This document shows positions 56,801 to 64,000 of a stretch of DNA of 64,000 nt, piece after piece. The stretch is from Pseudomonadales bacterium (GTDB lineage: Bacteria; Pseudomonadota; Gammaproteobacteria; Pseudomonadales; Ketobacteraceae): contig JAGUVW010000019.1 in NCBI GenBank assembly GCA_020062665.1, forward strand, positions 1-64,000, given 5' to 3'. Below the pieces are notes generated by a model that ran no database searches, was not told the DNA's origin, and saw nothing but the letters and a program-made list of their open reading frames with translations. The position numbers and the translations under genes are program-made. The stretch's first letter is position 1, and each line of letters starts with the position of its first letter.

Positions 56801-59129
56801 TCCAGGCACTGGCGCCTTTGGCCAGGCGAGCTGCGGTCAGATTCAGATGGGCCAGCGCCAGACGTTCCTCCGGCTGCACGATCAGATCCCGCGCCTCGTT
56901 GAGATGCTCGACGATGCGGAATACATCCAGGCCGGCTTCGCTGAGCAGGCGCTGCTGCAGGTAACGCCCGATGGCCAGATGGGCCTGCTGACGCTGCACT
57001 GGGCTCAGGGATTCATAGGCCGCCTGCAACATGCGGTCGTGCAGGAAACGACAGGCCGGTTCGCGCCGGGGCTGGTGGGTGTGCTGCAGTGAATCCGGCA
57101 CGGCACTCACCCGGCTTTCGCGCTGCCAGCGATTGCCATCCAGCAGCAACAGGCCTTCCTTGAGTGCCGGCCACAGGATGGTGGACAACTGCGGCACCGT
57201 CACCTGCCCCACCTGCGCCAGGATCGCCAGCTCGAAGCGGCTGCCAATGCAGGCGGCCAACTGCATGTAGTGCTGGGTCTGCTCCGGCAGGCGGCGCATT
57301 TTTTCCAGCATCAGCTGCACCACGTTGTCGGTGATACCCTGCTCGCGAATGCGCGCAATGTCCCAGGTCCAGCGCTGCATCTTGGCATCGAAATTAATCA
57401 ACTGGTCGCCGTACAGGGTTTTCAGAAATTCGTTGATGAAAAACGGATTGCCGGCGGTTTTTTCGTGCACCAGCTGGGCCAGCTGATCGAAACCTTCCGC
57501 GCCGGGTAGCGTGTCGATCAACAGTTTCACCACATCCGCCTTCGACAGCACCTCCAGCGCAATGCGATGAAAGCGACCGCTATGGCTGCGTAGATCTGCT
57601 TCTATCGCGCCGAGCGTCACCAGTGCTGGATTGCGCTCGCTCGCTTCGTTGTCACGGTAAGCCACCACCAGCAGCAACCGTGCGCCGTTTTCATTCATCA
57701 GCACTTTCAGCAAACCCAGCGTACCGGGATCCGCCCACTGCACATCATCCAGAAACAGCACCAGGGTCTGCTGCCGCGTCATTTCGCGAATGAACTGCTG
57801 CATCACGCTGAAGAATCGGTTCTGGGTTTCCAGCGCTCCCAGATCCGGCACCGGCGGCAATTCACCCAGCAAAAAAGCCAGCTCGGGATGGAAGTCCACC
57901 AGCACGCGGGCATTGGCACCGAGCACCTCGCACAATTGCTCACGTCGTTGCGCCAGCGCCTCGCTGCCTTCGGCCAGCACCAGCTGCAACCAGGTGTTGA
58001 ACGCACTGCGCAGGGCCGAATAGGGAATGTTCTGGTTGAACTGATCGAACTTGCCCGCCGCGAACCAGCCACCATGGGCCGCGATCGGTTTGTGCACCTC
58101 GTTCACCACCGACGACTTGCCGATGCCGGGATGACCCGCCACGCTGACAAACTGCGGCTGACCCGACTGGGCCAGACTGAAGGCGTGCAGCAACTGCTCC
58201 ACTTCCGCCTCGCGGCCGTAGAGTTTCTGCGAAATCTGGAAGCGCTCGGAAATGTCCTGCTGGCCGAGCTGGAAAGTCGTCACCGCACGCCGCGACGACC
58301 ACTGCTGCGCACACAGTTCCAGATCGAACTGCAACCCCGCCGCGCTCTGATAGCGGAACTCCGCATTCTTCGCCATCAGCTTGTCGATGATCTTGCCGAT
58401 CATCGGCGGCACATCCATGCGCACCTCGTGTGCCGGCAGCGGAATACGTGCAATATGGGCGTGCACCATGGCAATGCCGCCCTTGACGTCGAACGGCATT
58501 TTGCCGGTGAGCAGCCAGTACAGCGTCACACCCAACGAGTAAAAATCCGAACGGTAATCCACCGCGCGGTTCATGCGTCCGGTCTGCTCCGGCGAGATGA
58601 AACCCAGGATGCCTTCCAGTTCCTCGGCCGCCTGCTGCGCCGGCTGCTCCCGCGACAGCAGCGACGCAATATCGAAATCCGTGATCTGCACCTGGCCCGT
58701 GTCCGGCGCCACAATGATGTTGCCGGGATGCAGATCCTTGTGAATCACATGCTGATGATGGATCTCGCCCAAGGCGGCCGCCAGCTGGATGGCAATTGTC
58801 AGGAACTGGTCCAGCGGCAGGTTGTGTTCGGGATAGCGCTTCACGTACTCCGTCAGCGCCACGCCGCCGATGTCTTCCAGCACCAGCATGGGCGACGGCG
58901 CCGCCTCCACCCACTCCAGCACGCGCACGATACCGGGATGATCGAATTTCTGCTGGATTTCTGCCGCGTAACGCAGGCGCTCCACTTCGCCAGTGGAAGG
59001 ATGGGGCGCAATCAGGGATTTGAGGATGACGGGGCGCTGGTCATCCAGCCGCACGGCGCGACGCACCAGGGTGCGGGCACTGGCATACAGCGGCAGCGGA
59101 TTGGAAAATCCATATTTTTCGAGCGGCAA
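53895..59129 (-). CDS. giant hybrid Ser/Thr kinase - ATPase - GAF - histidine kinase
   Basis: A 1744-aa signalling protein. Ser/Thr kinase domain: residues 7-270, with VILKSL, catalytic HKDLHPGNI and DFD in place of DFG. AAA-type ATPase: Walker A AGHPGIGKSS near 330, then VLFLDDVQWADP. A long helical repeat region of about 650-1250 follows, then GAF (about 1340-1480). The HisKA phosphorylation site is SVSHDLRG (His near 1528), and HATPase_c has NLLNNAWKYS, DNGAGFD and GTGIGLATV. No membrane segment was seen. The start is TTG 59129, supported by GGAG 8 nt upstream and the kinase N-terminus. No receiver domain is fused; a stand-alone receiver (63181-63618) lies about 4 kb upstream. Adjacency to the megasynthase suggests regulation of it (inference). 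Confidence 0.88.
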   Translation of the reverse strand: MPLEKYGFSNPLPLYASARTLVRRAVRLDDQRPVILKSLIAPHPSTGEVERLRYAAEIQQKFDHPGIVRVLEWVEAAPSPMLVLEDIGGVALTEYVKRYPEHNLPLDQFLTIAIQLAAALGEIHHQHVIHKDLHPGNIIVAPDTGQVQITDFDIASLLSREQPAQQAAEELEGILGFISPEQTGRMNRAVDYRSDFYSLGVTLYWLLTGKMPFDVKGGIAMVHAHIARIPLPAHEVRMDVPPMIGKIIDKLMAKNAEFRYQSAAGLQFDLELCAQQWSSRRAVTTFQLGQQDISERFQISQKLYGREAEVEQLLHAFSLAQSGQPQFVSVAGHPGIGKSSVVNEVHKPIAAHGGWFAAGKFDQFNQNIPYSALRSAFNTWLQLVLAEGSEALAQRREQLCEVLGANARVLVDFHPELAFLLGELPPVPDLGALETQNRFFSVMQQFIREMTRQQTLVLFLDDVQWADPGTLGLLKVLMNENGARLLLVVAYRDNEASERNPALVTLGAIEADLRSHSGRFHRIALEVLSKADVVKLLIDTLPGAEGFDQLAQLVHEKTAGNPFFINEFLKTLYGDQLINFDAKMQRWTWDIARIREQGITDNVVQLMLEKMRRLPEQTQHYMQLAACIGSRFELAILAQVGQVTVPQLSTILWPALKEGLLLLDGNRWQRESRVSAVPDSLQHTHQPRREPACRFLHDRMLQAAYESLSPVQRQQAHLAIGRYLQQRLLSEAGLDVFRIVEHLNEARDLIVQPEERLALAHLNLTAARLAKGASAWNAAARHTRVARMLLPENAWEQHYDLAAPIHLLSVECEILDAQFDAAEQLADLTLQTLRTPIEKARICFLLLNSNIVRGRRDYAVKMGVDGLRHCGISLPEPARIMAELEAETQAIAQRVAGRPLARCIQLSPGAAPVTALAANILSALFLGSYVGGNRVMCELIACKSMRLLLDHGLCDVTASLLGQYAGILVWQRQFTQASELALMAINFADKAPNKRNCLQIYLFSGSGIWFHFRPFQEAIEILWRGINAGFEYGDVAIGMGCLSNVPIVRFAKGDPLTEISANVEQLDTLMQRHKLQVSAGRHYQRLIRMLQNPQAPHQLQDSAFSELELQIVRGSTLLAFVEHLRLHWCFWSEQYAAGIEQLAVAEAVLERVPGLPPTLDHPVLKALLLSATATAENRDAVLNTLQQIEQHYIDCSQMCATNFTHKRWLVAAQIAQLQGNLQTTIDSYRSALLAARHNGFLQYEALAQEWLGRYLNGLGWNEFAAQALREAYYVYGRWGCVVKQQKLVADFPELFELPVNGLVRAISDGVPVSTGPHSFRASSQLDLESVIKSSQAISGELILDRLLKKILHIILENAGAQSAALVVERNGVLHLEALMTLDQAGNEAVVQQNLPVVDSTLLPQDLLRYVLLTDKALLIQDVATHETWSRDRYVRQTKPLSILCMPLHHRNSMAGVLYLENRLVANAFTDDRLQVLQLLLAQATISLENARLFDEVQALNAGLEQKVELRTAELKAVNRELEAFSYSVSHDLRGPLRNINGFSKMLLDQHAASLSDAGRDLLRRVCRNTDRMSNLIGGLLALAKVTRSELHVAEVNLADIANAIAEDLLQQYPQQKVEWICTATVTVKGDHRLLYSALENLLNNAWKYSAKVPRPKVEFGMLERQGRTVFFVRDNGAGFDMRYADKLFTSFQRLHNEKDFTGTGIGLATVQRIIQRHGGEVWAEAQVGAGATFYFTLGMRDSPA

Positions 59130-59172
59130 AGGTCAAACTCCAAGGCCCAAAGGCAAAACGATCCGGCGAGGC

Positions 59173-59192
59173 TTGGCTGAAACTATAGCCAA
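59173..59192. promoter_or_regulatory. inverted repeat upstream of the hybrid kinase
   Basis: TTGGCT, 8 nt, AGCCAA. On the minus strand the loop overlaps TATAGT, a possible -10 box about 50 nt before the TTG start; no good -35 box is seen. Could be an operator at the promoter. Confidence 0.3.
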
Positions 59193-59260
59193 AAACGGGC
59201 CACGTAGCCTACTGGGCCGGCCAGGATCACGCTGACGGCTTACCTTGGTGTTAACCCCCG

Positions 59261-61438
59261 CTAGTCGAAACGCAGGGTCAGCCGGGTGCCCACGGTAAGC
59301 GGCGGATTGATGTCCCGGGTAACGCCGGTGGTGGTGGCCGCAAACTCACGGCTGGCTGTGGAATAGTCCACATCACCGAGGTTTTCCCCATAGATTTGCA
59401 CTTCCCAGGATTCATCCTCTGCCGCCAGCGCCAGCAGCGCATTGAACAGCCCATAAGCGCCCTGGGACGACACAGTCTGGTTGAACGCCGTGAAATACTG
59501 CTCATCCTGCCAGGTGTAATCCACCCGGAAACGCCATTCACCCCAGGCCGACGGCCAGTAATGCTGCGTAGCCAGATTGAACTTGTTGCCCGGCGATGCA
59601 TTGAGCTTGTTGCCTGAAACATCCACCATGTCGACCTGCACCGCAGTCACCTGCAGGGGCGCCACATACTCATCATAGGTGGCATCCAGCACTGCATAGT
59701 TGAACATCAGCATCCAGTTCGCGGACACCAGCCACTGGTTTTCCAGTTCGATGCCGCGCACGGTGGCGTCAGCAGCATTGCTGATACTGAGCACACCGGG
59801 CAGCGAGAACGCCGACACCTGCAGATCGGTGTAGTCGTAGTGGAACAGCGCAATATTGCTGCGCACTGCGCCATCAGCCCAGGTCAGTTTGGTGCCCAGT
59901 TCATAGGCCAGCACCTTTTCCGGGTCAAAACCCACATCGTTGGCGGTGACGTTGAATCCACCACTCTTGAAACCTTTGCTCGCCGACGCATACAGCAGCG
60001 CGTCTTCCGTCACGCTGTAGTCCACCGCCACACGCGGACTCCAGTCCTGCCAGTCGTGGGTTTCATCCACGGCAAACGCCGGCCCCAGCGCCGGATGTCC
60101 CGGCACGTTGGGCAGATACTGGTTCTCGAACTGCTTTTCCTCGTCGCTGTAGCGCACGCCGGCCGTCAGATTCAGCGCCGACGTCAGGCTGTAGGTGGCC
60201 TCCGTGAACAGTGCCATCACGGTGGTTTCGTTGCGGGTGACATAACGACGCTGCAGCGCACCACCGCTGATATTTACCTGCAGATCAGAATCATGCTGCT
60301 CATTGAGATAGTAAAGTCCGGTCACCCACTTCAAGCGCTCGGATTCGTAGTTGAAACGCAATTCTTCCGACACCTGATCCTGGGCTTCATCCACTGCGGT
60401 CACCAGCACCGTCAGATTGCTGCCATCGGTATCTTCCTGGCCCGCATTGTTCATTTCCCGGTAGCCGGTGAGGGACGTCATGCGCCAGCCCGCCGCCAGA
60501 TCCACTTGCAGCTCCAGCGAGCTGCCCCAGCTGTCGATATCCAGCTGCGGATTGGCCAGATCCGAATTCACCGCAAACGGATCATCCGGAATATTCAGCA
60601 GGGGCGTGAGGGCCACCGGCTGTCCCAGCGCATTCAGTCCTGTACTTTTGAACGCACCGGGCACGTGATCGGCATCGTAATAGTCACCCCGCAGAATGAT
60701 GGTGCCGCTGTCACCGAAGAAGGTCTGCAGACTGCCATTGGCCTTCACCGTATTGTCATCCAGCAAGCCATCGACGCCGGTGGGGTGGCGGTTGTCGACA
60801 TAGGGATCATGCTCGGTCTGCAGCACGGCGATGCGGCCGATCAGGTTGTCACTGCCCAGGCCGCCGCTGGCAGACGCGCTCACGCGGTGCAGGTTGTCAC
60901 TGCCCACCTCGGCACTGACGCTGGCGCGGGGATCGGCATCGGGCAGGCGGGTGATGATGTTGATCGTGCCGCCGGTGGAGTTGCGCCCGTACAGGGTACC
61001 CTGAGGGCCCCGCAGCACTTCGACGCGCTCCACATCAAGGAATTCGTCCAGCACCGTCGCCGTGCGGGCCTGGTACACACCATCCACATGCACGGTGACA
61101 CTGGGATCAGAGCCGATGAAATCCAGGTTGGTGCCAATGCCGCGCATGTACAGGCGCGTCCACTGACCATTGCGGGTGAGATTGAGGCCGGGGGTCTGGC
61201 GCTGCACATCCTCGATGGTGTGCAGGTTGGCGTCGCTGATCTGGGTGGCATCCAGCACCGTGATCGACAACGGCAGCGACTGGGCGGAAACCTCACCCAC
61301 CTTGGTGGCGGTGACGATAATTTCCTCCAGCTGATAGGCATCGGCCTCCGCATCCAACGCTGCTGCATGCGCGGCCGGCATAGCCAACACCCAAAATGTC
61401 CCTGCAAAAACCGACACTGCACCGTACCAGTTTTTCAT
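59261..61438 (-). CDS. TonB-dependent outer-membrane receptor
   Basis: A 725-aa protein. A signal peptide (ending AAHAAALDA) is followed by a TonB-box-like segment LEEIIVTATKVGE. The plug domain (about 50-165) has YMRGIGTN, VHVDGVY and VLRGPQGTLYGRNSTGG. A 22-strand barrel ends in the aromatic TLRFD. The plug resembles receptors of the broad 'IRO/catechol or carbohydrate' type found in Sphingomonas and marine bacteria; the substrate cannot be told. ATG 61438 is preferred to an upstream in-frame start at 61456. It is 31 nt after the REC-GGDEF-EAL gene, possibly co-transcribed. It might import a product related to the nearby megasynthase, but nothing in the sequence shows that. Confidence 0.9.
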   Translation of the reverse strand: MKNWYGAVSVFAGTFWVLAMPAAHAAALDAEADAYQLEEIIVTATKVGEVSAQSLPLSITVLDATQISDANLHTIEDVQRQTPGLNLTRNGQWTRLYMRGIGTNLDFIGSDPSVTVHVDGVYQARTATVLDEFLDVERVEVLRGPQGTLYGRNSTGGTINIITRLPDADPRASVSAEVGSDNLHRVSASASGGLGSDNLIGRIAVLQTEHDPYVDNRHPTGVDGLLDDNTVKANGSLQTFFGDSGTIILRGDYYDADHVPGAFKSTGLNALGQPVALTPLLNIPDDPFAVNSDLANPQLDIDSWGSSLELQVDLAAGWRMTSLTGYREMNNAGQEDTDGSNLTVLVTAVDEAQDQVSEELRFNYESERLKWVTGLYYLNEQHDSDLQVNISGGALQRRYVTRNETTVMALFTEATYSLTSALNLTAGVRYSDEEKQFENQYLPNVPGHPALGPAFAVDETHDWQDWSPRVAVDYSVTEDALLYASASKGFKSGGFNVTANDVGFDPEKVLAYELGTKLTWADGAVRSNIALFHYDYTDLQVSAFSLPGVLSISNAADATVRGIELENQWLVSANWMLMFNYAVLDATYDEYVAPLQVTAVQVDMVDVSGNKLNASPGNKFNLATQHYWPSAWGEWRFRVDYTWQDEQYFTAFNQTVSSQGAYGLFNALLALAAEDESWEVQIYGENLGDVDYSTASREFAATTTGVTRDINPPLTVGTRLTLRFD

Positions 61439-61469
61439 ATAAGAGCCTCTTCCCATCAGGCATCAATAT

Positions 61470-63188
61470 TTACTTCTTCTGTTTTTCTACTACCTCTTCC
61501 AGTGGCATGGGCTTGCAAATTCCGAAGCCCTGGGCAAAGTCGACACCAATGACGGCCAGCGCCTCCTTCACCCTGTCATGCTCGACAAACTCTGCAATGG
61601 TTTCCAGTCCGGCTGCATGGGCAATCTGGTTGCAGGAATTGACGATCCCCCGATCGATGGAATTTTCCAGCATGTTGGAAACAAAGCTGCCATCGATTTT
61701 CAGATAATCCACCGGAATGGTCTTCAAATAGGAAAACGAACTGAGGCCCACACCAAAATCATCCAGCGCAAACTTGAAGCCCTGCTCGCGGATCTCGCCG
61801 ATGAATTCCACGGTATCCACCAGATTGTCGATGGCGGCGGTTTCGGTGATCTCGAAGCAGATGCGCGCGGGCTGGATATTAAATTGTTTTTGCAACGATT
61901 TGATGTCGTCGAAGAAAGACTGGTCGCTCAGAGTGGCGCCGGACAGGTTGATAAAATAAGTTCCCAGCTGCTGGCGACCCAGCCCGGTGCGATCCAGATA
62001 TTCGAATACACTGCGCACCACCCAGCGATCGATCAGCGGCATCAGATTGTACCGCTCCGCCGCCGGCAGGAAAAATCCCGGCGCAATCAGGCCATCCTCA
62101 CCGCGCAGACGCAGCAGGAATTCCGAGTGAATGCCCGGTTTGCCGCGCAGGCTGGTCATGGGCTGGTGATACAGCACAAAACGGTTTTCCTCCACCGCCT
62201 GACGCAGACGCGGTGCCCACTGCATTTCTTTCTTGCGCTTGGTGTATTCCTCGTCGTTGGGCGTGAACCACACCACGCCGCCACGACCATGATCCTTGGC
62301 CGCATAACAGGCGATATCAGCGCAGCTGAGCAACTGCTGGTGATCGGTGGCCTGATCGTTGATTTCCACCAGACCGATGCTGATGGACACCTCGTAGGGA
62401 TGGCCTTCCCAGATGAAGCGCGCTTCGTTCACGGCCTTGCGAATGCGATGGCCGGTTTCCAGCGCCATCTGCTTGTTGCAGCACTCCAGCAGGATGCCGA
62501 ATTCGTCGCCGCCCAGGCGCGCCAGCGTGTCATGTTCGCGGATCTGCGCTTTCAGAATGCGCGTGGTGCGCACCAGCAGTTCATCGCCGGCGATATGGCC
62601 GCAGGTATCATTCACCAGTTTGAATTGATCCAGATCGAGCAGCATCAGCGCGTGGGTCTGGTGGCTGGATTTCACCTCGCGTACGGCCTTGTCGATGCGG
62701 GATTCGAATTCCTGGCGGTTGACCAGATTGGTGAGTTTGTCGTGATAGCGCAGAAAGCGGTAATCCTCTTCCGTTTTCTGGTGCGCCTTGCTCGATTCAT
62801 ACTGCTTGTGTTCGCGCAGAATCGCCGGTACCAGACGGTTGAGGTTGTCCTTCATGATGTAGTCCTGGGCACCGGCATGCATGGCGCGCACCGCCACGTC
62901 CTCGCCGATTTCACCGGACACGATGATCACCGGCAGCGCCGCATCATGCTGCCGCACGAGTTGCAGGGTGCCTTCGGAGGAAAAGCCCACCATATGATGA
63001 TCGGTGATGACGATATCCCAGGATTCCTGCAGTATTTTTTGCAGATCCTGGGCGTTGTCCACCTGGATGAACTCGAACTGCAGGCCGGCATCGCGCAGCG
63101 TCTGGGTCAGCAGGAACACATCATCCTCTGAATCATCGACGATCAGCAATCGCAGGACTTTCTGTTCTGGCACCGTCAGGCTAATCAT
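61470..63188 (-). CDS. response regulator with GGDEF and EAL domains
   Basis: A 572-aa protein. The receiver domain spans residues 10-130 (acidic pocket VDDSED, phospho-Asp in VITDHHM). The GGDEF domain (about 155-315) has an intact LGGDEF. The EAL domain (about 325-565) has SEFLLRL in place of EAL, NLSG, EITET, DDFGVG, YLKIDG and AEFVE, so the metal ligands appear complete. It could both make and break c-di-GMP under control of phosphorylation. Its start overlaps the stop of the stand-alone receiver gene by 8 bp, so the two form one unit, and the TonB receptor follows 31 nt on. Confidence 0.92.
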   Translation of the reverse strand: MISLTVPEQKVLRLLIVDDSEDDVFLLTQTLRDAGLQFEFIQVDNAQDLQKILQESWDIVITDHHMVGFSSEGTLQLVRQHDAALPVIIVSGEIGEDVAVRAMHAGAQDYIMKDNLNRLVPAILREHKQYESSKAHQKTEEDYRFLRYHDKLTNLVNRQEFESRIDKAVREVKSSHQTHALMLLDLDQFKLVNDTCGHIAGDELLVRTTRILKAQIREHDTLARLGGDEFGILLECCNKQMALETGHRIRKAVNEARFIWEGHPYEVSISIGLVEINDQATDHQQLLSCADIACYAAKDHGRGGVVWFTPNDEEYTKRKKEMQWAPRLRQAVEENRFVLYHQPMTSLRGKPGIHSEFLLRLRGEDGLIAPGFFLPAAERYNLMPLIDRWVVRSVFEYLDRTGLGRQQLGTYFINLSGATLSDQSFFDDIKSLQKQFNIQPARICFEITETAAIDNLVDTVEFIGEIREQGFKFALDDFGVGLSSFSYLKTIPVDYLKIDGSFVSNMLENSIDRGIVNSCNQIAHAAGLETIAEFVEHDRVKEALAVIGVDFAQGFGICKPMPLEEVVEKQKK

Positions 63189-63618
63189 AGGCAGGTGAGT
63201 TCAGCTCCAGCCAGTAGTTGCCCAATTCGTGGATGCTGGCGACAAACTTGTCCAGATCATCCGGTTTGCGCACAAAACTGTTGGCGCCATGACGATAGCC
63301 TTCGATGCGATCACAGGCCTGATCCGATGTCGTCAGCAACACGATGGGCACCAGCGATGTGGTGGCGTTGCTGCGAATGGCCTTGAGCACTTCAAATCCG
63401 TTGAGCTTTGGCAAATTGATATCCAGAAACACCACCCGTGGAATGTCACTGATGTCACGATTGCAATGCGCACCTTGCGCCAGCATGTAATCAACGGCTT
63501 CCTGCCCATCCCGTGCGACCACGACCTGATCCTGAATGCCGGACTGCTGGAACGCGAACAACGCCAGCTGCTCTTCATCTGGATCATCTTCCACCAGCAG
63601 GATTGTTTGCGCGGTCAT
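63181..63618 (-). CDS. stand-alone receiver protein (Rcp1-like response regulator)
   Basis: A 145-aa single receiver domain. It has the acidic pair LLVEDDPDEE, phospho-Asp in VVFLDINLPKLNG, the conserved Thr in LLTTSDQ and Lys in VRKPDD. The LxxxxxDxxxL-rich form and the inserted CNRDISDIP loop are typical of Rcp1-like regulators, which pair with phytochrome or hybrid kinases. ATG 63618 is preferred to an upstream TTG at 63639; AAGGGA lies close before it. It overlaps the GGDEF-EAL gene by 8 bp. A phosphorelay from the hybrid kinase encoded at 53895-59129 is possible but unproven. Confidence 0.9.
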   Translation of the reverse strand: MTAQTILLVEDDPDEEQLALFAFQQSGIQDQVVVARDGQEAVDYMLAQGAHCNRDISDIPRVVFLDINLPKLNGFEVLKAIRSNATTSLVPIVLLTTSDQACDRIEGYRHGANSFVRKPDDLDKFVASIHELGNYWLELNSPAYD

Positions 63619-63819
63619 CGTCCCTTCCCCGCCATGCAAGTTTTTCTTTAAGTTTAGAGGGTTAGCGCCCGTTGTCCATTTTGTGGAACCTCAGGGTGAC
63701 GCCACGTTCGACCTTAGCTTAAATGACTTTGGTTAATTATCAAGCTTCTTGTTAAAGGTGGGACGGAATCTTTTGAAATTCATGCGATTGTCATCATGCG
63801 CTGCAAATGCATGCAGGCC

Positions 63820-63847
63820 GGGACAGGCGGTGCCGGTGTGGCATAAT
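63820..63847 (+). promoter_or_regulatory. promoter-like element before the 27-aa ORF
   Basis: GGGACA (63820-63825), 16 nt, CATAAT (63842-63847). The rest of 63640-63819 shows no gene. Confidence 0.4.
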
Positions 63848-63899
63848 CCACCGGAACCGACGCCCGCACGCCACGGACAACCATCGAGGGACCTCACAC

Positions 63900-63983
63900 A
63901 TGGCCGCAATCTTGATACGGGGATTGGCATTCTTTGCGCTGGTGATCATCCTGTGGATCGTCATCTTCGGGGGCGCCGCTTGA
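63900..63983 (+). CDS. putative 27-aa single-span membrane microprotein
   Basis: A 27-codon ORF, MAAILIRGLAFFALVIILWI followed by VIFGGAA and TGA. It is one hydrophobic helix with a single Arg near the N-terminus, so it should insert in the inner membrane. A good ribosome site GAGGGA lies 8 nt before the ATG and a promoter-like element about 50 nt upstream. These three signs together argue that it is real, though hydrophobic chance ORFs do occur. Partner and role are unknown; the next gene lies beyond the window. Confidence 0.5.
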   Translation: MAAILIRGLAFFALVIILWIVIFGGAA

Positions 63984-64000
63984 ATTCGCGCGCACCCCAG

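Noticed and set aside
46575-61438. A siderophore cluster made of the megasynthase and TonB receptor
   Set aside because: The module has no salicylate, catechol, hydroxamate or cyclisation enzymes, and the receptor lacks features that would identify a siderophore. Adjacency alone is too weak.

Overview
The window looks like a chromosome segment from a GC-rich gammaproteobacterium, probably marine or salt-exposed. The grounds are the yfhM-pbpC gene pair, a TrkH potassium transporter, an NhaD sodium/proton antiporter, PqiA/MCE lipid-transport genes, 7TMR-DISM GGDEF proteins and an Escherichia-type I-E CRISPR system. I cannot name the species. No rRNA, tRNA or insertion sequence was recognised.

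Layout. 1-9.9 kb is housekeeping: pbpC (cut by the window edge) downstream of a bacterial alpha-2-macroglobulin on the minus strand, then trkH and nhaD on the plus strand. 9.9-28.6 kb is a defence-type region. It holds a fic / short ORF / DUF1016-nuclease gene string on the minus strand, a palindromic operator cluster and a 21-22 bp minisatellite upstream of fic, and an unknown 155-aa gene. Next comes a CRISPR array of 92 apparently identical repeats plus one decayed end repeat (13615-19255). A complete type I-E cas operon follows (cas3-cas8e-cse2-cas6e-cas7e-cas5e-cas1-cas2, minus strand), with a divergent BrxR/CapW-like WYL regulator at its head. 28.7-29.2 kb has a cold-shock gene with a long 5' leader and a UUCG-loop terminator.

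29.2-39.4 kb is minus-strand and membrane-related: two single-domain PqiA proteins, a six-domain MCE protein, a UbiA/MenA-type prenyltransferase and a fatty-acyl-CoA ligase, preceded by two adjacent 7TM-GGDEF proteins whose GGDEF signatures are both degenerate. 39.7-45.6 kb has a PhaC-like hydrolase and then three genes of unknown function in a stretch richer in A/T than its surroundings. 45.8-59.1 kb holds the most unusual locus: a TetR regulator, a one-gene hybrid megasynthase (C-A-PCP-KS-AT-ACP-TE) and a 1744-aa protein kinase/ATPase/GAF/histidine kinase. 59.2-63.6 kb carries a TonB-dependent receptor, a REC-GGDEF-EAL protein and a stand-alone receiver protein. A 27-codon membrane microprotein lies at the right edge.

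How the parts may work together. The array is transcribed leftward, away from cas2, in the same direction as the cas operon. Polarity is fixed by the decayed repeat at the far left and by the repeat sense. The base following each 28-nt repeat in the crRNA strand is C or T in 90 of 92 cases, which suggests a PAM ending in a pyrimidine. The megasynthase should condense one amino acid (with an upstream acyl donor, judging by the N-terminal C domain) with one malonyl unit and release an unreduced beta-keto product. The flanking kinase and TetR are candidate regulators. These functional links are inferences from position and domain content.
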